From Desulfobacterota bacterium AH_259_B03_O07 (GTDB taxonomy: Bacteria > Desulfobacterota_D > UBA1144 > Nemesobacterales > CSP1-2), in the NCBI GenBank assembly GCA_027717645.1, contig JALLOG010000003.1, positions 1-63,673 of the forward strand: a stretch of 63,673 bases of DNA. Direction: 5' to 3'. The notes beneath the pieces are model-generated. The model was given only the letters and a program-made list of their open reading frames with translations. It made no database searches and had not been told where the DNA came from. The translations under genes were made by a program, and so were the position numbers. Position 1 is the first letter of the stretch, and the number at the start of each line of letters is the position of its first letter. Shown one piece after another: positions 36,011 through 43,119 of the stretch.

Positions 36011-36340
36011 ATGAGTTTTTGGGCTTACATTTTACGCTGTGCGGATAACTCCTACTACACTGGGCACACAGATAACCTTGAGAAACGAATAGGTGAGCAT
36101 CAGGCAGTTGAAATCGAAGGTTACACATTCACAAGACTGCCTGTGGCGCTAGTATTTTCCCAGGAATTTCCTTCCCGTGAGGAGGCTAAAGCCTGTGAAA
36201 GGCAGATCAAAGGATGGAGTCGGAGAAAAAAAGAGGCATTGATGCGAGGAGATTGGGCTGAGGTGTCTCGCTTAGCACGAAAAAAGCATCCTTCGACCGT
36301 TCGGCCCTTCGATAAACTCAGGACTCACGGCTCAGGATGA
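36011..36340 (+). CDS. GIY-YIG nuclease superfamily protein (UPF0213-like)
   Basis: 109 aa. The GIY-YIG core shows as WAYILRCADNSYYTGHTDNLEKRIGEH with the catalytic Arg and His regions, and EFPSREEAKACERQIKGWSRRKKEALMRGD is typical of the small UPF0213/endonuclease family. The real domain ends near residue 92. The last ~17 residues (HPSTVRPFDKLRTHGSG) are encoded by a copy of the dispersed palindromic repeat that has run into the reading frame. Such proteins may be structure-specific DNA nucleases, role unknown. Confidence 0.83.
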   Translation: MSFWAYILRCADNSYYTGHTDNLEKRIGEHQAVEIEGYTFTRLPVALVFSQEFPSREEAKACERQIKGWSRRKKEALMRGDWAEVSRLARKKHPSTVRPFDKLRTHGSG

Positions 36341-36344
36341 ACGG
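36287..36344. repeat. Palindromic repeat copy that extends the GIY-YIG frame
   Basis: CATCCTTCGACCGTTCGG, then CCCTTCGATAAACTCAGGAC and CTCAGGATGAACGG: an inverted copy of 35911-35950. It encodes the last residues and stop of the GIY-YIG protein and stops 12 bases before the Avd fragment. Confidence 0.7.
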
Positions 36345-36355
36345 TGGGGTGTCGC

Positions 36356-36445
36356 ATGGCTCAGACAGAGCATCTACCTTATAAGAGTGCATATGACCTG
36401 TGTGTTTACTTCGAGCAAGTCGTGCGCAATTTCTCACGTAATTAG
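36356..36445 (+). pseudogene. Avd (DGR accessory protein) N-terminal fragment
   Basis: 29 codons from ATG: MAQTEHLPYKSAYDLCVYFE then QVVRNFSR, then N and TAG. It matches the first helix of Avd/four-helix-bundle accessory proteins of diversity-generating retroelements (…LPIYKAAYDL.LY.EQ.VRNFSR). The remaining ~90 residues are absent, and the sequence after the stop has no similarity. Together with the VR-like end of the DUF1566 gene 550 bases upstream it marks a decayed or split DGR cassette. Confidence 0.65.
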
Positions 36446-36507
36446 GCTGATCCTGGTCTAAAATCTTCGGACTATAAAAAGTTAAGGCTCCTTTGTCGAC
36501 TAATTTT

Positions 36508-37185
36508 TCATTGGAGTGCTGGGTCATATTCTCGTGGTCTTTTCACTATTAGTTGTCCATATTGGTTTGTTATTTCTGCTGGCAAAATACATTTTGCAAT
36601 ATGTGATTCCTTAATATTTCTTGAAAATTGGTATCCACCTGCAGCTTGAATCAACTCTTTCGAAGGTTTAACTTTAGGTGGTATAACAACGTAGATTAAT
36701 TTGGAAGGAAATGTCTTTTTTATCAATTTTACGGCTGGAGAGAGGTCTGAATCGGCTGAAATTAATATGGCGTGATCAAAGGAATTCTTATAAGCTTCAT
36801 TTAAAAGGTGAATCCCAATATTGACATCTGTCTCTTTCTCTTCGTGACCAACCCATGTAGCTCCACAAGTTTTGCATTCTCGTTCTTTATCCTTGAACTG
36901 ACCTTTTATAAATTCTACTCCTCTCTTCTGCAACGCTTTAACATATTTTCTATGGCGGCTATAAGGACCTGACAACCATGTTGCGAAAGCTGAGAAATAA
37001 AGGACTCTAATTAACTTTTGACTTTCTTTATTTGCGTACCTGCTAGATAGACACCATAAATCTACCCATTTTAAATGATTTTTATTAGGAATAGGTTTTT
37101 TATCCTTATCTAAACCTAATTCTCTTATTGAATGGTATAAATTAAACCCATCTACAAAAGAAATTACTTTATTGATCTTTTTCAT
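36508..37185 (-). CDS. NYN/LabA-type PIN-like nuclease
   Basis: 225 aa from ATG 37185 (MKKINKVISFVDGFNLYHS); a slightly earlier start is possible. NYN acidic residues: Asp in FVDGFNLY (about 13), Asp in KETDVNIGIHLL and the pair in LISADSDLSPAVKLI. A CKTCG pair in the middle hints at a small zinc site. NYN proteins are RNases or regulators, and several are associated with defence islands. Located inside the higA-bounded island, opposite in strand to its neighbours. Confidence 0.82.
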   Translation of the reverse strand: MKKINKVISFVDGFNLYHSIRELGLDKDKKPIPNKNHLKWVDLWCLSSRYANKESQKLIRVLYFSAFATWLSGPYSRHRKYVKALQKRGVEFIKGQFKDKERECKTCGATWVGHEEKETDVNIGIHLLNEAYKNSFDHAILISADSDLSPAVKLIKKTFPSKLIYVVIPPKVKPSKELIQAAGGYQFSRNIKESHIAKCILPAEITNQYGQLIVKRPREYDPALQ

Positions 37186-37365
37186 AATAAAAAGCCCATA
37201 AACCACAGTGGCCTATGGGCTGCGTAAGGACGTACCTTACGGGATTACTGTCATAATTATAATACCCCTGTCTATTTTTAAAAGAGGTCTTTACAAAATT
37301 AGTTTTATTGTTTAAAAATCTCACTTACTTCTGAACAGTTTAATTTATCATATATAGTGAAAATG

Positions 37366-37857
37366 GGAAGTTAAACTAGGTACATTAAGGAGGTTTAAAA
37401 TATGGGCTCTAAAAAAATCGCTCCAATACATCCCGGTGAAATCTTACTTGAAGAATTCTTGAAACCTATGGGGATCAGCCAGAATAGGTTAGCTCTCGAT
37501 ATTAGAGTTCCAGCACGGCGCATTAATGAGATAGTTCAGGGCAAGCGTAGAATAACGGCTGACACAGCTTTAAGGTTGGCTAAATATTTTGGCATGTCTC
37601 CCCAGTTCTGGCTTGGCCTACAAATGGATTATGACCTTGATATTGCAGAGGACAAGTTGGCTGAGCGTCTTAAAAGAGAAGTTCAAGTTTATCAACCTAC
37701 AGCGTGAGGGATGAATTGGTAGCATTGATTTGCGGGGTTGGGAATACCCTGCCTATCGTGAGTAATTTGTATCAGAATTTGCTAATAAGATAGGTGGGAC
37801 TTTCATGTCCCGCTTTTGCATGCTGAGTTGGAATATCCGCTTACCCTTTCATTCGAC
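37366..37857. repeat. Direct repeat copy 2 (about 490 bp) with higA
   Basis: Partner of 34155-34645, in the same orientation and about 3.2 kb apart. The shared 3' flank includes the GATTTGCGGGGTTGGGAATA block and a hairpin (GGTGGGACTTTCATGTCCCG). After CATTCGAC the two diverge. Recombination between copies would delete the DGR-target island. Confidence 0.9.
37402..37707 (+). CDS. higA: HigA-type antitoxin (XRE HTH), copy 2
   Basis: 101 aa, about 94% identical to copy 1 by eye and with the consensus residues HPGEILLEEFL and RLALDIRVPARRINEIVQGK. AAGGAGG ribosome site. No toxin gene is adjacent: the 5' flank holds only AT-rich sequence after the NYN gene. An orphan antitoxin produced by segmental duplication. 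It could still neutralise a HigB encoded elsewhere or act as a plain repressor. Confidence 0.87.
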   Translation: MGSKKIAPIHPGEILLEEFLKPMGISQNRLALDIRVPARRINEIVQGKRRITADTALRLAKYFGMSPQFWLGLQMDYDLDIAEDKLAERLKREVQVYQPTA

Positions 37858-37867
37858 GTGATTAAAG

Positions 37868-37980
37868 GCCGTTCGTCTTTCTCCTGAGTTAATCGAAGGG
37901 CTATGTCGAAGCTCGTAAATTTTAGAGTCTATGAATATTTTCACCCTTCGCCAAGCCCGTCCTGAGCAAAGCCGAAGGGA
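37868..37980. repeat. Palindromic repeat cluster
   Basis: Two copies of the CCTGAG/TCGAAGGG family: TCTCCTGAGTTAATCGAAGG (about 37880-37899) and CCGTCCTGAGCAAAGCCGAA (about 37957-37976), the latter with an inverted CCCTTCGCC arm before it. Confidence 0.6.
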
Positions 37981-38087
37981 TGGGCGGTTTAACCTACTAA
38001 TTAAATTTGTAATTCAGATGCATCGTAAACTTCCAACTCTTCAAATTTGAAGGGCTAAAGCCCTCCGCTGCATTTTCTTTATAATGT

Positions 38088-39113
38088 TCAACTAAAAGCC
38101 GGAATAACCTCTTTTCCAAAAAGCTCGATGCAGTCGGAAATTATTTTATGATTTGCTTGGGGGAATACCATACGGCATGCTATATAGTTAATTCCCAGCT
38201 CATCTTTATAACGGTTTATCTCTTTTATACTTTCCTCAGGCGTTCCAATTATGAACCTCTCTTCGGCAAGGTGCTCAAATAATGGATCATCAAGACCAGT
38301 AAGTTGAGTACCTCTGACGTACATTTTTACACCTAATGTGAAATAGTACTTATACAAATCGATGATGTATTTGTTACCACCTTGTTTGGCTTTTTCGCTG
38401 TTGGAATGCACGTATGTTTCTCTTATCAATATATGTTCGATACCATCGGGACTTCTACCAGCTTCTTTTGCGCCTTCATTATAAAAGTTCAAAGTATCTC
38501 TAACCATTTGCATAGTTCTTCCCGGACCGATTAATAGTGGATAACCAAGCTTGCCGGCCCTTTTTATACCGGGTTCTTCGAATGCCCCAATGTAGATTGG
38601 TATGTGGGGTTTCTGAACCGGCTTTGGAGTGACATTGATATTATCAAACTTATATCTCTTTCCTTCAAAAGAAAAATTTTCCTCCGTCCATGCTTTGACA
38701 ATAACATCGATCCCTTCTTCCATTCTTGATGGTCTCTGATTCATTGGAACACCGATTCCATCAAATTCCTCTTTCCTATATCCTAAGACAACTCCCAAAT
38801 TAAATCTCCCATTTGAGATGTTATCTACCATTGCAGCGTCCTCGGCGACTCTGACCGGGTTATGAAGCGGCAGAATCACCCCAGCCGAACCTATTTGTAT
38901 ACTGCTTGTGACAGCAGCCATAGCTGAAGCAATGACAGGGGGGTAAGGGCAGTATCCATCTGGCAGGAAGTGGTGTTCAGAAATCCAAGCAGAATCGAAG
39001 TTTACATCTTCGGCCAGTTTAACTTGTTCCAGAGTTTGTTTATATATTTCCGCATTCGTAACAGGATTATCCTGATGTGTCTGCATTGTGAATAGTCCAA
39101 TACCAAACTTCAT
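38088..39113 (-). CDS. LLM-class flavin-dependent oxidoreductase
   Basis: 341 aa luciferase-like TIM barrel. FGIGLFTMQTHQDNPV, WISEHHFLPDGYCPYPPVIASAMAAVTSSIQIGSAGVILPLHNPVRVAEDAAMVDNIS are typical family stretches. Uses FMN or F420 to oxidise a small substrate. A second, distant member sits at 52659-53714, just past the integrated element. The substrate cannot be assigned. Confidence 0.87.
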   Translation of the reverse strand: MKFGIGLFTMQTHQDNPVTNAEIYKQTLEQVKLAEDVNFDSAWISEHHFLPDGYCPYPPVIASAMAAVTSSIQIGSAGVILPLHNPVRVAEDAAMVDNISNGRFNLGVVLGYRKEEFDGIGVPMNQRPSRMEEGIDVIVKAWTEENFSFEGKRYKFDNINVTPKPVQKPHIPIYIGAFEEPGIKRAGKLGYPLLIGPGRTMQMVRDTLNFYNEGAKEAGRSPDGIEHILIRETYVHSNSEKAKQGGNKYIIDLYKYYFTLGVKMYVRGTQLTGLDDPLFEHLAEERFIIGTPEESIKEINRYKDELGINYIACRMVFPQANHKIISDCIELFGKEVIPAFS

Positions 39114-39138
39114 TTTTGTTCCTCCATTATCAGCTAAA

Positions 39139-39576
39139 TTAACTTACAAATGATGTCTTAAGTCCCTGATGACCTGCGAACTCTTTTTGTCTCTTATCCG
39201 ATGTGACAAAAGTCAGATCTATTTCAGTAGTATCTTTAAATATCAAGGCTGATGCTATATGGATAGAATCTAGTGTCCTAGAATCAGATTGAAGAGCAAC
39301 TGACTCAGCCTGAAGTAAGATTTCATCAGTCAACCTCAAAATCTCAATGTACTCAGTATCCTTCTTTATCCTGCTTACAAGGCTATCAAAATCCTTATCA
39401 CCTATTTCTCCTCTTTTCCTTTTTCTGGAAAGGCTGGAAAAGCACTCGATTGTTAGTATTGCTGAGGAAAGGATTCTACTTTTTTTCACAAGATTCCTTG
39501 CTACCTGAGACCCTTTCTCTCTCACGAAAAGCTTTAGATATGTGCTGGTATCTATATAAACCCATGGAAGATTCAT
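39139..39576 (-). CDS. PIN-domain toxin (VapC-like)
   Basis: 145 aa. Acidic residues of the PIN fold: Asp in VYIDTSTYLKLF (about 9), Glu in LTIECFSSL, Asp in SRTLDSIHIASAL and Asp in TFVTSDKRQ. Its antitoxin lies 48 bases upstream on the same strand. Such toxins cut RNA. Confidence 0.85.
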   Translation of the reverse strand: MNLPWVYIDTSTYLKLFVREKGSQVARNLVKKSRILSSAILTIECFSSLSRKRKRGEIGDKDFDSLVSRIKKDTEYIEILRLTDEILLQAESVALQSDSRTLDSIHIASALIFKDTTEIDLTFVTSDKRQKEFAGHQGLKTSFVS

Positions 39577-39624
39577 CGTATGATCTCTTGACTAAACGCC
39601 AAGTTGGCTGAGGCTAATGCATGT

Positions 39625-39912
39625 CTAAAACCTCTCTTCTCTTTCTTCTATTACAATTTGCGAAATAGGCTTGCCACTAATAGTAACCAGTTTATGAAGT
39701 GGAAATCTACCCCTTTTCGTGCATTTTAGTATGCCTTGTTCCTCTAAAACTTTTACTCTTTGATTTTCCTTTACACCTTTTCCCTGAGGGATTGGTTTAA
39801 TAACAGCAATAGGGTTACCTCTCTCGGTTAAAACAACCTCTTTGCCATTTTTAACCATCTTAAGATACTTTGAAAAGTGTAAGTTTGCTTCTCTTAGTCC
39901 AATTTTTGTCAA
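39625..39912 (-). CDS. Phd/YefM-type antitoxin
   Basis: 95 aa. TKIGLREANLHFSKYLKMVKNGKEVVLTERGNPIAVIKPI is the DNA-binding fold, and the basic/acidic tail should bind the PIN toxin that follows. A second, unrelated pair of this kind occurs at 13.7-14.3 kb. Confidence 0.82.
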   Translation of the reverse strand: MTKIGLREANLHFSKYLKMVKNGKEVVLTERGNPIAVIKPIPQGKGVKENQRVKVLEEQGILKCTKRGRFPLHKLVTISGKPISQIVIEEREERF

Positions 39913-39977
39913 TATTCAACTCCGATTGTAGTTATGTCACTACATTTTATCATAAATCATTTATTATATCAAAATAT

Positions 39978-40871
39978 TTAATTCGTACTTTGCATATAGA
40001 CTTTTACAAATTGATCGGCAAATTCCTCAAAACTAGTCGGTGTAATATTATCCTTTGTTCTCGGGGAATGTCTTCCTATAATGCCTTCATTCGTTGATTT
40101 TATGAGTTCTAACATCAATCGGCTCACATCTGTGCTCATTCCAGCTGCTGTAAGTCCTTTCTCAGCGTCTTCGTAAGAGAGCTGGACATATTTCAAATTT
40201 GGTTTTCCTATTCTTTCGCCGATGATACTTGTGGCTTCATTAAAGGATAAATCTCTTTCTCCCCGCAATTCCTTGACTACTTTTCCTGAAAAGTCTAATT
40301 TCAACAAATGCCCAGTTGCCTCATCTGCTATATCTTTTGTAAACACCATTGGAAACTTTATGTCGCCTTTGAATGCTGTTGCTATAACTCCTTTGTTTTT
40401 AATCATATCTATGTATCTCAAAAAGTTATCCATGAAATAGGCTGGTCTTAAGTGGATAATGTTGATATCCTTGAGTTTATTTAGCCGTTGTTCCTGATCA
40501 TAAAGGCCTTTTACAGGGCCGGTTTTATCTGGTCTGTATGCACTCAGACTGCTTAAGTTAACAATGTGTTTAACACCCGATACTTGAATCGCATTGGCTA
40601 TTGATTCACCAATTTTATTATCACACGCACGCAAGTTATTTACGGTATTGTCACGGGGTGTCATCCCATAAATAGCCTTAGAATCCCAAAATGCATTTGT
40701 TAAGAATGAAGATTCGAAGGCATCACCTATGAGAGCATCGGCACCTCGATCTATAAACCTTTGAAGCCTTTCTTTAGACCTGCCGAGTACTCTTACTTTT
40801 TCCCCTTTATCCAACAGGTTTTTTGTTATTTTACTTCCAATGTTTCCTGAAGCTCCCATTATGGAGTACAT
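39978..40871 (-). CDS. NmrA-like NAD(P)-binding protein
   Basis: 297 aa. Rossmann motif GASGNIGSKITKNLL at the N-terminus and NLSSLSAYRPDKTGP near the atypical SDR active site; NmrA-like proteins often lack the YxxxK pair. Possible quinone or NADPH-sensing role. Its upstream end lies only 50 bases from the left attachment repeat of the integrative element, so the insertion left the gene intact. Confidence 0.82.
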   Translation of the reverse strand: MYSIMGASGNIGSKITKNLLDKGEKVRVLGRSKERLQRFIDRGADALIGDAFESSFLTNAFWDSKAIYGMTPRDNTVNNLRACDNKIGESIANAIQVSGVKHIVNLSSLSAYRPDKTGPVKGLYDQEQRLNKLKDINIIHLRPAYFMDNFLRYIDMIKNKGVIATAFKGDIKFPMVFTKDIADEATGHLLKLDFSGKVVKELRGERDLSFNEATSIIGERIGKPNLKYVQLSYEDAEKGLTAAGMSTDVSRLMLELIKSTNEGIIGRHSPRTKDNITPTSFEEFADQFVKVYMQSTN

Positions 40872-40921
40872 GATATTTCAGTTTTGATAAGAATTTCCAC
40901 TAAGTCAAACCGTCAATACTT

Positions 40922-40937
40922 TTGGATGCCTAATAAA
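40922..40937. repeat. attL: 16-bp direct repeat of the integrative element
   Basis: TTGGATGCCTAATAAA, identical to 52478-52493, placed 59 bases from the integrase stop. No tRNA gene is recognisable on either side, so the chromosomal target looks intergenic. Confidence 0.75.
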
Positions 40938-40995
40938 ACCGCCCTTATTCTATTTAGGCTGGAAAGAAATAATAATAATTAAGATAGGTTACAGC

Positions 40996-42081
40996 TTATC
41001 CTGCTTGTTTAATTTCGTCCCTAGTGTCCATAGAGGTGTCTAGAGTTTCAAAATTTAGGCTTTCTACAGCCTTCATTTTATGCAATGGGGTAGGGTGAGA
41101 ATAACGTTTTGTCATTTTAATATCTTTATGTCCTAGCAATTCTCCAACTGTTACAAGGTCATATCCTGCCATTACTAAACGACTAGCAAAAGTGTGACGC
41201 AGATCATGAAAAGTACACTTATTTATACCTGAGAGTCTAAGAGCTTTGTAAAATTCACTTTCTACACGTCTAATTTGTTTAATTATCTGATCACCAAACA
41301 AATATTCATTGTTGTTATTCTTAAGTAATGGCCTTATTGTTTCTTTTAATGTTTTATTTAAAGGGATCGATCTTGATTCATTATTCTTGCTATCTCTAAC
41401 AGTTAAATATTCTTGATTAAGGTCAATGTCATCGTGTTTTAAATTCAATATCTCACTTCTTCTCATCCCCGAATTTAATGCAATTACAAGAATAGGCTTT
41501 AGAAAGTCGGATGAGGTTTTATATAGCGTTTGAAACTCATTATTAGAAAGTATTCTTAATTTATTAGGTCTTTCTGGAAAGAGTTTGACTCTCTTGACAG
41601 GGTTAACAGTTATAAACCCCCAATCAATAGCCTTATTAAACATAGTTTTTAGACAAGAAAGTTCCTTATTAATTGTAGCTTTTGCTATTAGTTTTTTATT
41701 ACGTGAAATATCCTTTTGTCTTATTGCCTTGTATTTTTCTATTTGCCAACTATTTATTTGATTAAGATTCTTTCCTGAAAAGAATTTAAGTAGTGTCTTT
41801 ATTGATGTTATATCCCTTTTCCAAGACCTTTTATTAGGTTTTGAATATTCTTCAATATAACGCTCTGCAAATTTGTCAAGGAGTACGGGTTCTTTAGTTT
41901 GTGCAATTTCAAATTTGCCCTCTGCTATTTGAGCCTTTCTAATTGATAGAGCCTTAAGCGCATCCTGTCTATTTATATGTATAGGATCAACCCCTGGAAT
42001 GGTTACTGTCTCCCTTTTTCTTTTACCATCCGGTTGATAATAATCTATGTACCACCTATTATCTTTTTTATATACTCCCAT
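40996..42081 (-). CDS. int: Tyrosine recombinase/integrase
   Basis: 361 aa. An N-terminal SAM-like/AP2-type arm domain (GVYKKDNRWYIDYYQPDGKRKRET), core-binding domain, and catalytic domain with Arg in SGMRRSEILNL, HDLRHTFASRL, LLGHKDIKMTKRYSH; the Tyr nucleophile is in KRYSH. Performs site-specific integration between attP and attB. It starts 2 bases after the RHH gene and is probably driven by the promoter upstream of it. attL is just downstream. Confidence 0.94.
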   Translation of the reverse strand: MGVYKKDNRWYIDYYQPDGKRKRETVTIPGVDPIHINRQDALKALSIRKAQIAEGKFEIAQTKEPVLLDKFAERYIEEYSKPNKRSWKRDITSIKTLLKFFSGKNLNQINSWQIEKYKAIRQKDISRNKKLIAKATINKELSCLKTMFNKAIDWGFITVNPVKRVKLFPERPNKLRILSNNEFQTLYKTSSDFLKPILVIALNSGMRRSEILNLKHDDIDLNQEYLTVRDSKNNESRSIPLNKTLKETIRPLLKNNNNEYLFGDQIIKQIRRVESEFYKALRLSGINKCTFHDLRHTFASRLVMAGYDLVTVGELLGHKDIKMTKRYSHPTPLHKMKAVESLNFETLDTSMDTRDEIKQAG

Positions 42082-42083
42082 GG

Positions 42084-42290
42084 TTATTTCCTCCTACTCT
42101 TTATTTTTGTTTCAGGCAATAAAGGCTCTTTAAGCTTATAGCCTTCTCTTTTCATTACTTCATGAATCCAACCTCTTATTATTTCTGAGACTGTTAACAT
42201 GTTATCTTCGGCATAGTTATTGATAAAGGCTAACTCAACAGGATGGAGCCATACACTGAATAACTTTGTTCTAATTCTTTTAGTTCTCAT
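42084..42290 (-). CDS. Ribbon-helix-helix-like regulator
   Basis: 68 aa. TKLFSVWLHPVELAFINNYAEDNMLTVSEIIRGWIHEVMKRE has the strand-helix-helix layout of Arc/ParD-like repressors, with a basic tail. No Shine-Dalgarno precedes its ATG: the start touches a 19-bp perfect palindrome that overlaps a promoter -10, so the mRNA should be leaderless. Two bases separate it from int, so it likely controls integrase supply. Confidence 0.65.
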   Translation of the reverse strand: MRTKRIRTKLFSVWLHPVELAFINNYAEDNMLTVSEIIRGWIHEVMKREGYKLKEPLLPETKIKSRRK

Positions 42291-42326
42291 GTTAGTATAT
42301 TATACTAACAAAATTTATTATGTCAA
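42291..42326 (-). promoter_or_regulatory. Leaderless promoter and palindromic operator of the RHH-int unit
   Basis: On the minus strand TTGACA (42321-42326), 16 bases, TATAAT (42299-42304), then 8 bases to the ATG at 42290. The perfect palindrome GTTAGTATAATATACTAAC (42291-42309) covers the -10 and touches the start codon. The spacing places the transcription start on or next to the ATG. This is a natural site for RHH autorepression. Confidence 0.7.
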
Positions 42327-42520
42327 GAGTTAAATATAATCGTTGATTTATGTACGATCCTATAGAAGATAAGAAAAGTTATGGAGATTAGAAAGCGGGG
42401 TAATGGGTCATTTGATGGGAGAATATATATGGCCTTAATTTTATGAAAAATGCTAAATTAAAATCCACGATCTCAGTTAGAATGAAATTAAGGTTGAATT
42501 ATTAATTGTTATTTCTAGAA

Positions 42521-42679
42521 GGCTTTTGGTCTCAGTTAAAAAGGTCAATACATGGAACCTATCATTCTGTTAGTACGAAGCATCTACAACTTTATGTTGA
42601 TGAGTTTGCTTTTCGTTACAATCGTCGATTTTCTGGGATTCCTTTCTTTGATCTTCTTCTTCAAAGATTGGTTTGGTAG
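42521..42679 (+). pseudogene. IS1595-type transposase C-terminal remnant
   Basis: 53 codons ending TAG: GFWSQLKRSIHGTYHSVSTK then HLQLYVDEFAFRYNRRF, the conserved C-terminus of IS1595 (ISXO2-like) transposases with the third catalytic residue region. The N-terminal two-thirds are missing and no inverted repeats were found. It lies within the integrative element, in the gap between the RHH promoter and mazF. Confidence 0.82.
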
Positions 42680-42765
42680 ATTTATTTAATATTTAGTAAA
42701 AATAATCTTTATTTGTATGTAACTTATCATCTTTTTTCTTGCTCAATAAAAACCACCTCGAACAT

Positions 42766-43119
42766 TTATTGAAATCCCAAAACAAACTCTAATTTTTGCT
42801 CAATTTCATCCATTTTGGCATCAGATAACTTTCCTATTTTTTTTCTTAACCTTTCTTTCGCTACCGCTCTTATTTGATGGCAACGAGCAGTAGAATTTGA
42901 ATCTAATCCACCTTCGCTTTTTTTTAAAAACACATCTGTTATACGCCCCGCTTTTTTGGGTGTCAATGTAGAAATTGGAACTACAATAGTGGTAAGAAAG
43001 TTGGGAATTTTGTTAAGTTTCTCGCCTTGTATAATAACAACAGGACGAACACCTTTTTGTTCTGCACCTACAGCATCAACCGATAAATTAGCGATATATA
43101 CCTCTCCTCTTGTGATAAT
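42766..43119 (-). CDS. mazF: MazF/PemK endoribonuclease toxin, apparent ATT start
   Basis: 117 aa if started at ATT 43117-43119. Sequence features: ITRGEVYIANLSVDAVGAEQKGVRPVVIIQ at the N-terminus, then VVPISTLTPKKAGRIT and the C-terminal ARCHQIRAVAKERLRKKIGKL motif, all standard for MazF. No ATG, GTG or TTG occurs before family similarity starts. The upstream gene stops at TAA, whose last A is the first base of ATT (TAATT where TAATG would be the usual coupled start), and GAAGGA lies 5 bases before it. So the toxin may be made at low level by coupling from a non-canonical start, or its start has mutated. MazF cuts mRNA at short motifs. Confidence 0.78.
   Translation of the reverse strand: MITRGEVYIANLSVDAVGAEQKGVRPVVIIQGEKLNKIPNFLTTIVVPISTLTPKKAGRITDVFLKKSEGGLDSNSTARCHQIRAVAKERLRKKIGKLSDAKMDEIEQKLEFVLGFQ

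Noticed and set aside
40870..40995. tRNA gene as the integration target
   Set aside because: No cloverleaf or T-arm motif found on either side of the att repeats.
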